Below are positions 43,590 to 51,182 of a DNA stretch of 64,000 bases, one piece after another (within the stretch, counting starts at the first letter, position 1; each line of letters begins with the position of its first letter). The position numbers and the translations under genes were made by a program. The notes below the pieces were generated by a model, which worked only from the letters and a program-made list of their open reading frames with translations, was not told where the DNA came from and searched no databases. Origin of the DNA: Sulfitobacter sp. M39 (GTDB lineage Bacteria; Pseudomonadota; Alphaproteobacteria; Rhodobacterales; Rhodobacteraceae); the NCBI RefSeq assembly GCF_021735935.1, contig NZ_WMDZ01000003.1:16001-80000 (forward strand), read 5' to 3'.

Positions 43590-43993
43590 ACCAGATCTCC
43601 ACCGAAGAAGAGCAAGAGGAATTCCTCGAGGAACAAGACAGCCTCTGGCGGCTCGCCCTCAGCCCCACGCTTTGGGCGCTGCATTTCGTGATCTGCTACG
43701 GTGCCACAACCGTATTCTGCGCCGATCACATCCTCGGCGTGGATTACCTTGCCACCCTGCGCCTTGGCATCGGGATGCTGACCATAGGCATCTTGGCGGC
43801 GATCGTCTGGCTGGGCTGGGGTGCGTGGCGGCAATGGGATGTGGTGCGCGACCGCGAATGGGAAAACGACGCGGGCAATAACGAGGACCGCCACCAGTTC
43901 ATAGGCCACGCGGCCTTCCTGCTGTCGCTGATCTCGGCGGTCGGGGTGATCTATGTCTCGCTCCCCGTGCTCCTGATCGCCAGCTGCGCATGA
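43586..43993 (+). CDS. Small membrane protein of the caa3 oxidase operon
   Basis: A 135-residue protein with an acidic N-terminus (STEEEQEEFLEEQD) and three hydrophobic helices (about residues 28-48, 56-78, 106-130). It contains a conserved-looking HFVICYGATTVFCA segment with two Cys. It overlaps both neighbours by 4 nt, so it is surely part of the oxidase operon. It may be an accessory subunit or assembly factor, in the position where subunit IV-like proteins occur. I do not recognise a named family. Confidence 0.75.
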   Translation: MNQISTEEEQEEFLEEQDSLWRLALSPTLWALHFVICYGATTVFCADHILGVDYLATLRLGIGMLTIGILAAIVWLGWGAWRQWDVVRDREWENDAGNNEDRHQFIGHAAFLLSLISAVGVIYVSLPVLLIASCA

Positions 43994-44574
43994 CCCGCGT
44001 GGCGACATATCTGGGGTTTGCCCTGCTTGGCCTGCTCTGGCTGGTCCCGCTGGAACGGCTGACCGGTGCCGCCTTCCCCGTCCATATGCTGCGGCATATG
44101 GGGCTGGTCGCCGTGGTCGCTCCGCTGCTCGCCTTCGGACTGGGCGACCGGCTGCGCTGGCTGATCATCTCTCCGCTGATCGCGACGGTGCTTGAATTCA
44201 TGGTGGTCTGGGCATGGCACCTGCCGCACCTGCACGGGGCGGCCTATCTGCTGCCCGCGGGCTTTGCGCTGGAACAGGGCAGCTTCCTGATCGTCGGTCT
44301 GCTGGTCTGGGTCAGCGCCCTGCGCGCGCACAACGGGCTGGCGGGGGCCGGATCGCTGCTGCTGACCTCCATGCATATGACTCTGCTCGGGGCGCTGCTG
44401 ATCCTCGCCCCCCGCGATGTCTTTGCCGAGATTTGCGGCCGCGCCGCCGATCTTGGCGGGCAACAACTGGGCGGGCTGCTGATGCTGGGCATCGGCACAC
44501 CGGTCTATCTGATCGCCGGATTGTGGCTGGTGGGCCGCGACCTGCGCAGCGCCGACCCCGCACCCCAAACGTAA
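43990..44574 (+). CDS. ctaG: Cytochrome c oxidase assembly protein, caa3-type CtaG
   Basis: A 194-residue integral membrane protein of the caa3_CtaG family. It has about five to six helices, with His-rich conserved regions FPVHMLRHMGLVAVVAPLLAFG (residues 30-51), VWAWHLPHLHGAAY (about 73-86) and TSMHMTLLGALLILAP (about 125-140), which probably handle copper. It is needed to assemble caa3 oxidase and differs from Cox11/CtaG. It overlaps the preceding gene by 4 nt. Confidence 0.88.
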   Translation: MTRVATYLGFALLGLLWLVPLERLTGAAFPVHMLRHMGLVAVVAPLLAFGLGDRLRWLIISPLIATVLEFMVVWAWHLPHLHGAAYLLPAGFALEQGSFLIVGLLVWVSALRAHNGLAGAGSLLLTSMHMTLLGALLILAPRDVFAEICGRAADLGGQQLGGLLMLGIGTPVYLIAGLWLVGRDLRSADPAPQT

Positions 44575-44587
44575 CGGAGCAAACGCA

Positions 44588-45652
44588 ATGAGAACCGTGA
44601 TCAAAACCCTGATCGTTCTGGCCCTGCTGGGGGCTGTCGGCGCGGTGACCATCGTGGGGCTGGGGCTGTTCAACGTCTCTGCCCGCGCGGGCCATATTCC
44701 GGGCGTGTCCTGGGTGCTGCACACCGCCTACCGTCAGTCGGTCAAACTCCGCGCCCCTGACGCCGAACAGGTGCCCGACCTGTCCGATCCCGATCTCGTC
44801 GCCCTTGGCGCGGGACATTTCGACAGCGCCTGCAGCTTCTGCCACGCCGCCCCCGACCGCATCCATTCCGCCACCGCCGACGCCATGTCGCCCGAACCGC
44901 CCCATATCACCGACGCCGTCGCCGACTGGCAGCCGCAACATCTGTTCACCATCGTCAAGGACGGCGTCAAGATGAGCGGCATGCCCTACTGGCCCGCCGA
45001 AAACCGCGAGGACGAGATTTGGGCCATGGTCGCCTTCCTCACCCATGTCCGAAAGATGGAGGGCGCGGGCTTTGACGCGCTGCTGGCGTCAGACGCAGCG
45101 GGCGACGACACCGCGCTGACCTATTGCGCATCCTGCCACGGCGCGACGGGCGACAGTAAAGGCAACGGCCATATCCCCCGCCTCGATATCCTCGACGAAG
45201 GATACATGCAGGACGCGATCACCGCCTATCGCACGGGCGCGCGGGACAGCGGCTTTATGGCCCATGCGGCGACGCAGCTTCCCCCTGATGCCCTGACCCG
45301 CGTGATCCGCCACTATGCCGCATCTTCGCCCGATGGCCCGACCCCGACAGCCCCCCTGCCCCCGGCAGAGCTTGAGCTGATGGAGCAAGGCGCCGGCGTC
45401 GCCGCCATCGGCAATATCGACGCGCCGTCTTGCGCGTCCTGCCACGGCCCCGGTCTGGAACAAACCAAACCCGGCTTCCCGCGCATCAGCGGCCAGCCGC
45501 GCCCCTATCTGGCGCAGCAGCTGAAGCTTTGGCGCGATGGCACACGCGGCGGCGGCCCCCGCAAAGAGCTGATGGAAAAAGCCGCCCGCAATCTGTCAGA
45601 TGCCGAGATCGACGCGCTGGCGCTGTATTATTCCCAGCTTCCGGCGGAATAA
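44588..45652 (+). CDS. Triheme membrane-anchored cytochrome c
   Basis: A 354-residue protein with an uncleaved or cleaved N-terminal helix (residues 5-30) and three heme c motifs: CSFCH (Cys82-His86), CASCH (Cys180-His184) and CASCH (Cys282-His286), about 100 residues apart, in three cytochrome c domains. This plan matches the cytochrome subunits of periplasmic alcohol, aldehyde and gluconate dehydrogenases. It probably relays electrons from the GMC dehydrogenase or its diheme cytochrome to the caa3 oxidase. It is 13 bp after ctaG, the last gene of the block. Confidence 0.9.
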   Translation: MRTVIKTLIVLALLGAVGAVTIVGLGLFNVSARAGHIPGVSWVLHTAYRQSVKLRAPDAEQVPDLSDPDLVALGAGHFDSACSFCHAAPDRIHSATADAMSPEPPHITDAVADWQPQHLFTIVKDGVKMSGMPYWPAENREDEIWAMVAFLTHVRKMEGAGFDALLASDAAGDDTALTYCASCHGATGDSKGNGHIPRLDILDEGYMQDAITAYRTGARDSGFMAHAATQLPPDALTRVIRHYAASSPDGPTPTAPLPPAELELMEQGAGVAAIGNIDAPSCASCHGPGLEQTKPGFPRISGQPRPYLAQQLKLWRDGTRGGGPRKELMEKAARNLSDAEIDALALYYSQLPAE

Positions 45653-45667
45653 GCAAAAAGAGTAACC

Positions 45668-46351
45668 CTAGTCGAGCGCACCAGAATCTGCCCGCAGAAA
45701 CATCTTTTTGCGGCGCGACCACCGAAGCCCGACGTCACGTGCCGTACGCTCCATCCCGCGGTGCAATCCATAGTGGCGCAGAAACGGTATCCAGGACGGC
45801 AGCTTGGTCACGCTGTGATCGCCAAAGCCGTCCACGATCAGCGGTCGCCACGTCCCGTCCTGCTCGCCCCACACGATATTTCTTGGGCCAACGTTCGGCG
45901 CAACCACCCCAAGCGCAAACATCGCGCGGGAAAAGTCGTTCAACGCTTTCAGCGCCGGCGTATCCAGCAGGTCCTGTGCAATGAATTCATCCAGCGTCAG
46001 CCCCAGCCCGCCTGTCGCCGGCCCCACACGTTGCATCAAAAGGCCCAACCCGTGATCGGTGCGCATGATGCCATTGGTGGACGCGATCGGCGACGCATGC
46101 CCCATCTGGTAGCTGCGAATTCGTATGGTGATGTCGTGGTTCACCTCGCGAAACAACGCGCGATGCGGAGCCATGGGAAAATGCTTGTGCAGAAACGGTT
46201 TTAAGCCGCCGCGCGCAGACTCGCTGACGGGCCTTAGCGGGACTTTGACAACAAGGTCATCAGGTGCCGTGACCGAAAAAACCGCCCTGCCCTCCTCTCT
46301 CCTAAGAAGAGTGCCGGTTTCATTATGAATGAGTTGAACTGTTGCTGACAT
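45668..46351 (-). CDS. YrbL-family (PhoP-regulatory-network-like) protein
   Basis: A 227-residue protein resembling YrbL, a kinase-fold-like family. Key similarities are in the second half: ALKALNDFSRAMFALGVVAPNVGPRNIVW (about residues 128-156) followed by PLIVDGFGDHSVTKLPSWIPFLRHYGLHRGMERT. In a kinase-like reading, the Asn of GPRNIVW and the Asp of IVDGFGD stand where the catalytic-loop Asn and the DFG-like Asp would be. No signal peptide. The function is unknown; E. coli YrbL is a PhoPQ-regulated protein. It converges with the oxidase operon. Confidence 0.65.
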   Translation of the reverse strand: MSATVQLIHNETGTLLRREEGRAVFSVTAPDDLVVKVPLRPVSESARGGLKPFLHKHFPMAPHRALFREVNHDITIRIRSYQMGHASPIASTNGIMRTDHGLGLLMQRVGPATGGLGLTLDEFIAQDLLDTPALKALNDFSRAMFALGVVAPNVGPRNIVWGEQDGTWRPLIVDGFGDHSVTKLPSWIPFLRHYGLHRGMERTARDVGLRWSRRKKMFLRADSGALD

Positions 46352-46580
46352 CTATACTTATTATCTTTAGATCTGGGCACTTACTAACCGTCGCACGCTA
46401 TGGCGAATCCGTAACCTAAAGTTGCGGCCCGAGTCAAAAGATATCTCTTAGGTCGACTTACCAGAACAGACATTCGCAATTTTCCGCTGCTTGAAAACAA
46501 CTGTCCCCGCTTGACATTCCCCTGCGGCACTTCGATTGACGTGCGTTAAGAACGATAGAAACCATAGAAAAGGGTGGAAT

Positions 46581-47159
46581 GTGCGTTTTCTCGCTGGAGT
46601 AGCATCCCTCATCTGCGCTGTTAATCTGATTATCGGAAAAGTCTTTTCCTGGCTCGCGCTGGCCATTGTCGTCGTCTGCTTTACCGTAGTGGTACAAAGA
46701 TACCTCTTTGCCATCAGCTACGTCTGGATGCAGGATCTCTATATCTGGCTGAACGGGGCGATGTTCACCGCCGTCGCAGGCTTTGCCCTGCTGCGCGACG
46801 ATCACGTGCGCGTCGATATCTTTTACCGTCCCGCCAAACTGCGCACCCGCGCCATCACCGACCTGATCGGGGTGGTCATCTTCCTGCTGCCCTTCACATG
46901 GATCGTCTACATCTATTCGATGCCCTTCGTGCAGCGCGCTTGGGGCTATCATGAAGGCTCTGCCAATGTGGGCGGGATGCCGGGGCTTTATATCCTCAAA
47001 ACCTTTATCATCGTCTTTGCGGCCCTCATTGCGGCGCAAGGCATTGCCATGGCGATCCGGTCCATTCTGGTGCTTGGCGGCAGGGCTGATCTTGTGCCCG
47101 CCGCGATGCAATACAGCCCGGACGCCATCAAACCCGCCACCACCGAGGGAGCCGCCTGA
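46581..47159 (+). CDS. TRAP transporter small permease subunit (DctQ family)
   Basis: A 192-residue protein with four membrane helices and the region SYVWMQDLYIWLNGAMFTAVAGFALLRDDHVRVDIFY, typical of the mannitol/chloroaromatic-type DctQ. A GTG start at 46581 is chosen because AGGGTGG lies just upstream and the protein then begins at the first helix; a TTG at 46536 gives a charged extension without a ribosome site. It shares TGATG with the next gene. Confidence 0.87.
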   Translation: MRFLAGVASLICAVNLIIGKVFSWLALAIVVVCFTVVVQRYLFAISYVWMQDLYIWLNGAMFTAVAGFALLRDDHVRVDIFYRPAKLRTRAITDLIGVVIFLLPFTWIVYIYSMPFVQRAWGYHEGSANVGGMPGLYILKTFIIVFAALIAAQGIAMAIRSILVLGGRADLVPAAMQYSPDAIKPATTEGAA

Positions 47160-48550
47160 TGGACCCGATCATGATTGGCGAGATGCTCGCCGCGCTGATG
47201 TTCTTTGGGGTCATCGGCTTTTTGCTTCTGGGCTTCCCCGTGGCCTTCACCCTTGCCGGGACTTCGTTACTATTCTGCGGTGTAGGCATGGCTTTGGGCG
47301 TGTTCGACCCGTCCAACTTCGGCTCTTTGCCGAACCGCTATATCGGCTTTATGACGAACGAAGTGCTCGTCGCCGTGCCGCTGTTTATCTTTATGGGCGT
47401 GATGCTGGAACGCAGCCAGATCGCTGAACAACTGCTGCTCACTATGGGCAAGATGTTCGGCAATATGCGCGGCGGGCTTGGGATCTCTGTGGTGCTGGTC
47501 GGGGCGATGCTCGCGGCCTCTACCGGTGTGGTGGGCGCGACCGTGGTGACGATGGGGCTGATCTCGCTGCCCGCGATGCTGCGGGCGGGCTATGACCCGA
47601 AACTGGCCACCGGCGTGATCTGCGCCAGCGGCACCCTGGGCCAGATCATCCCCCCCTCTACAGTGTTGATCTTCATGGGCGATATGCTGTCGGGCATCAA
47701 CTCGCAGGTGCAGATGGCCAAGGGCAACTTTGCCCCCACGCCCGTCTCTGTCGGGGATCTCTTTGCCGGGGCGCTGCTGCCCGGCTTGCTACTCGTGTCG
47801 CTTTACCTCGGGTATGTGCTGTTCAAAGCCGCAACAGACCCTAAATCCTGCCCCGCCACCCCCGTTCCGGCGGATGAGAAATCAAAGCTCCTGCGCGAGG
47901 TTTTTGTGGCGCTTGTCCCGCCTCTGGCGCTGATTTTGGCCGTGTTAGGGTCTATTCTGGGCGGCATCGCCACCCCGACAGAGGCCGCATCCGTCGGTGC
48001 CGTCGGGGCCATGATCCTCGCCGCATTGCGTTGGCGTCTGTCCTTTGGCGTGCTCAAGGAGACGATGGTCGCCACCGCCACAATCACCAGCATGGTCTTT
48101 GTGATCCTGCTCGGGGCCTCGGTCTTTTCGGTCGTGTTCCGTATGATGGGCGGCGACAATCTGGTGCATGAGTTCCTCAGCAACCTGCCGGGCGGAACGC
48201 TCGCCGCGGTAGCGGTTGTTATGCTGATCATGTTCTTCCTGGGCTTCATCCTCGACACCTTCGAGATCATCTTTATCGTGATCCCGATCACCGCGCCGGT
48301 GTTGCTGATGCTGGATGTCGATCCGATCTGGCTGGGTGTGCTTGTGGGGGTGAACCTGCAAACCTCGTTCCTGACCCCGCCCTTCGGCTTTGCGCTGTTC
48401 TACCTGCGCGGCGTCGCCCCGGCGGACCTGCCCACCAGTGCGATCTACAAAGGCATCCTGCCCTTCGTGCTGTTGCAGGTGGTGGCGATTGCGATCCTGT
48501 TCATGTTCCCGCAGATCGTGACGTGGTTGCCCAAACTGATCGCAGGCTAA
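47159..48550 (+). CDS. TRAP transporter large permease subunit (DctM family)
   Basis: A 463-residue, about 12-helix DctM protein. Signature segments are GVMLERSQIAEQLLLTMGKMFGNMRGGLGISVVLVGAMLAASTG, CASGTLGQIIPPSTVLIFMGDMLSG and the late NLQTSFLTPPFGFALFYLRGVAP. The extra soluble stretch around residues 195-250 is longer than in the first TRAP large subunit of this window and typical of the TakM-like subfamily. It pairs with DctQ upstream and, most likely, with the DctP protein encoded convergently downstream. Confidence 0.92.
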   Translation: MDPIMIGEMLAALMFFGVIGFLLLGFPVAFTLAGTSLLFCGVGMALGVFDPSNFGSLPNRYIGFMTNEVLVAVPLFIFMGVMLERSQIAEQLLLTMGKMFGNMRGGLGISVVLVGAMLAASTGVVGATVVTMGLISLPAMLRAGYDPKLATGVICASGTLGQIIPPSTVLIFMGDMLSGINSQVQMAKGNFAPTPVSVGDLFAGALLPGLLLVSLYLGYVLFKAATDPKSCPATPVPADEKSKLLREVFVALVPPLALILAVLGSILGGIATPTEAASVGAVGAMILAALRWRLSFGVLKETMVATATITSMVFVILLGASVFSVVFRMMGGDNLVHEFLSNLPGGTLAAVAVVMLIMFFLGFILDTFEIIFIVIPITAPVLLMLDVDPIWLGVLVGVNLQTSFLTPPFGFALFYLRGVAPADLPTSAIYKGILPFVLLQVVAIAILFMFPQIVTWLPKLIAG

Positions 48551-48570
48551 CACCCCTGCCCCAGCAAACA

Positions 48571-48600
48571 AAAAGGCCCGGTGTTTCCACCGGGCCTTTT
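48571..48600. terminator. Bidirectional terminator between dctM and dctP
   Basis: AAAAGGCCCGGTG (48571-48583) and CACCGGGCCTTTT (48588-48600) form a perfect 13-bp stem with a TTTC loop. It separates the convergent TRAP genes. Confidence 0.9.
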
Positions 48601-48620
48601 CTGTGTCCGACGGGCGGACC

Positions 48621-49715
48621 TTAGTATTTCAAGAAGCTCTGACGCGCCTGAATGTAGGGGCTGTCGATGTTCTCTGTCCGGGTGCGGACAAGGTTCAACG
48701 CTTCGACAAAGCTTTCTGCGGTTTTCTTGACCAACGGATCGTCGCTGCTGCGCAGTTCCTCGATCACTTCAACCGAGGCTTTGGCACCGGCTTCCATGAT
48801 GTCATCGGGGAAGTTGCGGACGGTCACGCCGTGCTCTTCCACCAGCGTTTTCAGCGCGCGTGGATCATTGGCATAGAAGTCGGCCGCCACCTGATCGTAT
48901 TCCGCCTGGCTTACATCACGGATGATCGCCTGCAGGTCTTCGGGCAGTTCCTGATACTTCTTCTTGTCGACGACAAGCTCGGTCGCGAGGCCAGATTCAA
49001 CGAAGGACGGCATGTAGTAGTTCTTGGCAACCTGATGGAAGCCAAGCGCCAGATCGTTGTAGGGGCCGACGAATTCCGCAGCGTCCAGCGTACCCGATTG
49101 CAGCGCCTGAAAAATCTCGCCCGCGGCCATGTTGGTGACCGTTGCGCCCAGTTTCTCCCATACGCGACCACCAAGGCCGGGGGTCCGGAAGCGCACGCCT
49201 TTGACATCGTCAAGGCTGGTCAGCTCGTCGCGGAACCAACCGCCTGTCTGCGTGCCGGTGTTGCCCGACAGGAAACCCTGAACGCCGAACTGGTCATAGA
49301 TCTCGTCCCAGATTTCCTGACCGCCCATATAGCGCATCCAGGCTGTCAGTTCTGGCGTGGTCATGCCGTAGGGCACGCCGGTAAAGAAGGACAGCGCAGG
49401 CGATTTGTTCTGCCAGTAATAGGCGGCACCGTGGCTCATCTCGGCCGTGCCGTCGATGACCGCGTCAAGCGATTGCAGCGGCGGCACCAGTTCGCCCGCC
49501 GAGAAAACCTTGACCGTCAGGCGGCCACCGGAAGCGGCGGTGATGCGGTCTGCCAGACGCTGCGCGCCGACACCCAGACCGGGGAAGTTTTTCGGCCAGG
49601 TGGTGACCATGCGCCATGTGATGTTGCCTTGCGCAACGGCGGGTGCGGCGAGTGTTGATGCGGCGGCCCCTGCCCCTGCAATACCTGCGCCACGAATAAA
49701 CGAACGACGATCCAT
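48621..49715 (-). CDS. TRAP solute-binding protein (DctP family, TakP-like)
   Basis: A 364-residue binding protein with a twin-arginine signal MDRRSFIRGAGIAGAGAAAS (cleavage after APAVAQ). The mature start ITWRMVTTWPKNFPGLGVGAQRLADRI, the NTGTQTGGWFRDELTSLDDVKG block and GTLDAAEFVGPYNDLALGFHQVAKNYYMPSF resemble the TakP/lactate-binding type that holds 2-oxo or 2-hydroxy acids, often with a metal. The Arg of TGGWFR probably contacts the carboxylate. Gene order is unusual: it is convergent with its presumed dctQM partners instead of upstream of them. Confidence 0.9.
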   Translation of the reverse strand: MDRRSFIRGAGIAGAGAAASTLAAPAVAQGNITWRMVTTWPKNFPGLGVGAQRLADRITAASGGRLTVKVFSAGELVPPLQSLDAVIDGTAEMSHGAAYYWQNKSPALSFFTGVPYGMTTPELTAWMRYMGGQEIWDEIYDQFGVQGFLSGNTGTQTGGWFRDELTSLDDVKGVRFRTPGLGGRVWEKLGATVTNMAAGEIFQALQSGTLDAAEFVGPYNDLALGFHQVAKNYYMPSFVESGLATELVVDKKKYQELPEDLQAIIRDVSQAEYDQVAADFYANDPRALKTLVEEHGVTVRNFPDDIMEAGAKASVEVIEELRSSDDPLVKKTAESFVEALNLVRTRTENIDSPYIQARQSFLKY

Positions 49716-49981
49716 GATGTTTCTCCCAAGATCAGATTATGTCGATAAGGTCTTTGCTGACATCTGCCAGCCCTCCCCTATGGGCGCACGTTAATCCCGC
49801 GTTTTGGGGGATGTCCATGGGTCAACGTCGGGTTCTGGTGCCTATATGGTGGAATCACTGTGAAAACTGCGGCTTTCAGGCGCAAAGCCGTTTTGAATCA
49901 ACGCGTTAAGTCGGCTTTGACGCCGAAAATCCCTTGTTTTGTTGGGATATTGGCCGATCACCCGCTCCGCCTACTACGCAC
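49716..49981. other. Intergenic region between dctP and the parB terminator
   Basis: This stretch holds the dctP ribosome site and presumably its promoter. One hairpin is visible: CGGCTTT (49870-49876) and AAAGCCG (49884-49890), flanked by AAAAC and TTTTG, which could be a second terminator for parAB or a dctP leader element. No gene is seen. Confidence 0.4.
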
Positions 49982-50008
49982 AAAAAAAGGGGACGCCTCT
50001 GCGCCCCC
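49982..50008 (-). terminator. Rho-independent terminator of the parAB operon
   Basis: On the minus strand a GGGGGCGC-AGAG-GCGTCCCC stem-loop (49989-50008) is followed by seven T (49982-49988). It lies beyond the parS-like array, so the array is inside the parAB transcript's 3' untranslated region. Confidence 0.85.
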
Positions 50009-50039
50009 ATCCCTGTCATCCACCTGATTTGCCACTACC

Positions 50040-50115
50040 GGTTACCCACGGGTAACCCAATGCGCGGTGGTTACCCATGGGTAACCGGGTGGGCGGTGGT
50101 TACCCATGGGTAACC
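50040..50115. repeat. Three-copy parS-like centromere array
   Basis: Three 18-bp palindromes lie at 50040-50057, 50069-50086 and 50098-50115, with starts exactly 29 bp apart. Copies two and three are the perfect palindrome GGTTACCCATGGGTAACC; copy one differs only in the two central bases (AC for AT, arms identical). The 11-bp spacers are also related (ending GCGGT). The array starts 2 bp past the parB stop codon. This is the expected layout of a partition site bound by the neighbouring ParB. Confidence 0.88.
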
Positions 50116-50117
50116 GC

Positions 50118-51182
50118 TTACCGGATGCGCGGCCCGCTATTGAGCACCTCTTCAAAGGCGCGCACCGCTTCTTCCAGCTGCTTCTTGGGCATGGTGGCAA
50201 AGTCGATATCGCTCATCAAACGGCATTCGCCGTGGCGGGCGGTAACCTTGGTTTGACCGACGTAGAATTCAAACTTCTGCTTCGGCTCCGCCTTGGAGGC
50301 GGGCTTCTCTGTCGGTTCGTTCGAGCTGGTCAGAAAATCCTTGAGGATTTTATTCTGCTCGTCCGGTGAAGACGCATCGGAGAGTTTTTCCTGCAAGGCG
50401 CTGGCTTGATCAGGTGTGCGCAGCGCGCGCGCAACATCGACACCCAGATTACGCGGCACGGCCTTGGGCCACTGCAAGCCCCCTTCCAAAGCAGAGAGAA
50501 GGAAGACGAAGCTTTTGATGTAAGACCGCTTGGTCTTGTGCAGCGCGCTGTAGAGACGGGTCACCAGCTCTGCCGGGTCGATCTCTTCCACCGCGTCGTC
50601 CTTGGCAGCGGTGATCGCCACCTGTGCCATCTCGGCAAAAGACAGGTCTTCGCGCACGACGTTTTCTTCGACCATATCCACATAGCGCGAAATGCGGTCA
50701 TCCTCGCCGACCTCTACCCGCGCGGTGATCGTGCCAAAGCGGTCGTCTTTGGTTTCCGAAAACAGCTGCGACAGGGCGGTGAACCGGCGCCAGCCTTTCT
50801 TGAGCTGGTAGCGCCCGTTCGGCCCGACATAGACCTCGACCGGTTCGCGCTGCCCGCGTTCGCGGATCGAGGATTTAAGCTCCTCCATCTCGTCGGACTG
50901 CGCGACTTCTTCCAGCGCGAGGCGATCGCGCGGCAGGTCGTCGGTGAAGATTTCCGACAGGTCGATCTGGTAGAGCACGCGGCCTTCGCCTTGGGCCTGC
51001 CGGAAAGTCTTGGCGTCTTCGGCGTTGCGGCGGCGCTGTTCGATTTTGGCTTCGGTTGCCTCTTGCAGGTTTTCGGCCACGTCCCGCACGGCGGCCCCCA
51101 TAGGGCCCGGCTGGCGGTTGCGGCGGCTGCCGGATGTGGGGGCTTCTACCGGGGCGAAGCCGAATTTGTTTTTACTGCTCAT
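50118..51182 (-). CDS. parB: ParB/RepB-type partition protein
   Basis: A 354-residue ParB. After a basic N-terminal 40 residues comes the ParB/Spo0J core: ALEEVAQSDEMEELKSSIRERGQREPVEVYVG, the GWRRFTALS variant of the ParB box (about residues 145-153) and ENVVREDLSFAEMAQVAI (about 188-205) leading into the DNA-binding helices. The C-terminal 90 residues include KTRHGECR-like beta elements and a dimerisation end. It binds the palindromic sites next to its stop codon and works with ParA, whose stop overlaps this start by 4 nt. Confidence 0.93.
   Translation of the reverse strand: MSSKNKFGFAPVEAPTSGSRRNRQPGPMGAAVRDVAENLQEATEAKIEQRRRNAEDAKTFRQAQGEGRVLYQIDLSEIFTDDLPRDRLALEEVAQSDEMEELKSSIRERGQREPVEVYVGPNGRYQLKKGWRRFTALSQLFSETKDDRFGTITARVEVGEDDRISRYVDMVEENVVREDLSFAEMAQVAITAAKDDAVEEIDPAELVTRLYSALHKTKRSYIKSFVFLLSALEGGLQWPKAVPRNLGVDVARALRTPDQASALQEKLSDASSPDEQNKILKDFLTSSNEPTEKPASKAEPKQKFEFYVGQTKVTARHGECRLMSDIDFATMPKKQLEEAVRAFEEVLNSGPRIR

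Noticed and set aside
46536..46580. TTG start for the second dctQ
   Set aside because: It would add a charged extension before the first helix and lacks a Shine-Dalgarno sequence; GTG 46581 has one.
50040..50115. CRISPR array
   Set aside because: Three short units with full palindromes and only 11-bp similar spacers fit a centromere site, not CRISPR repeats with unique spacers; no cas genes are present.
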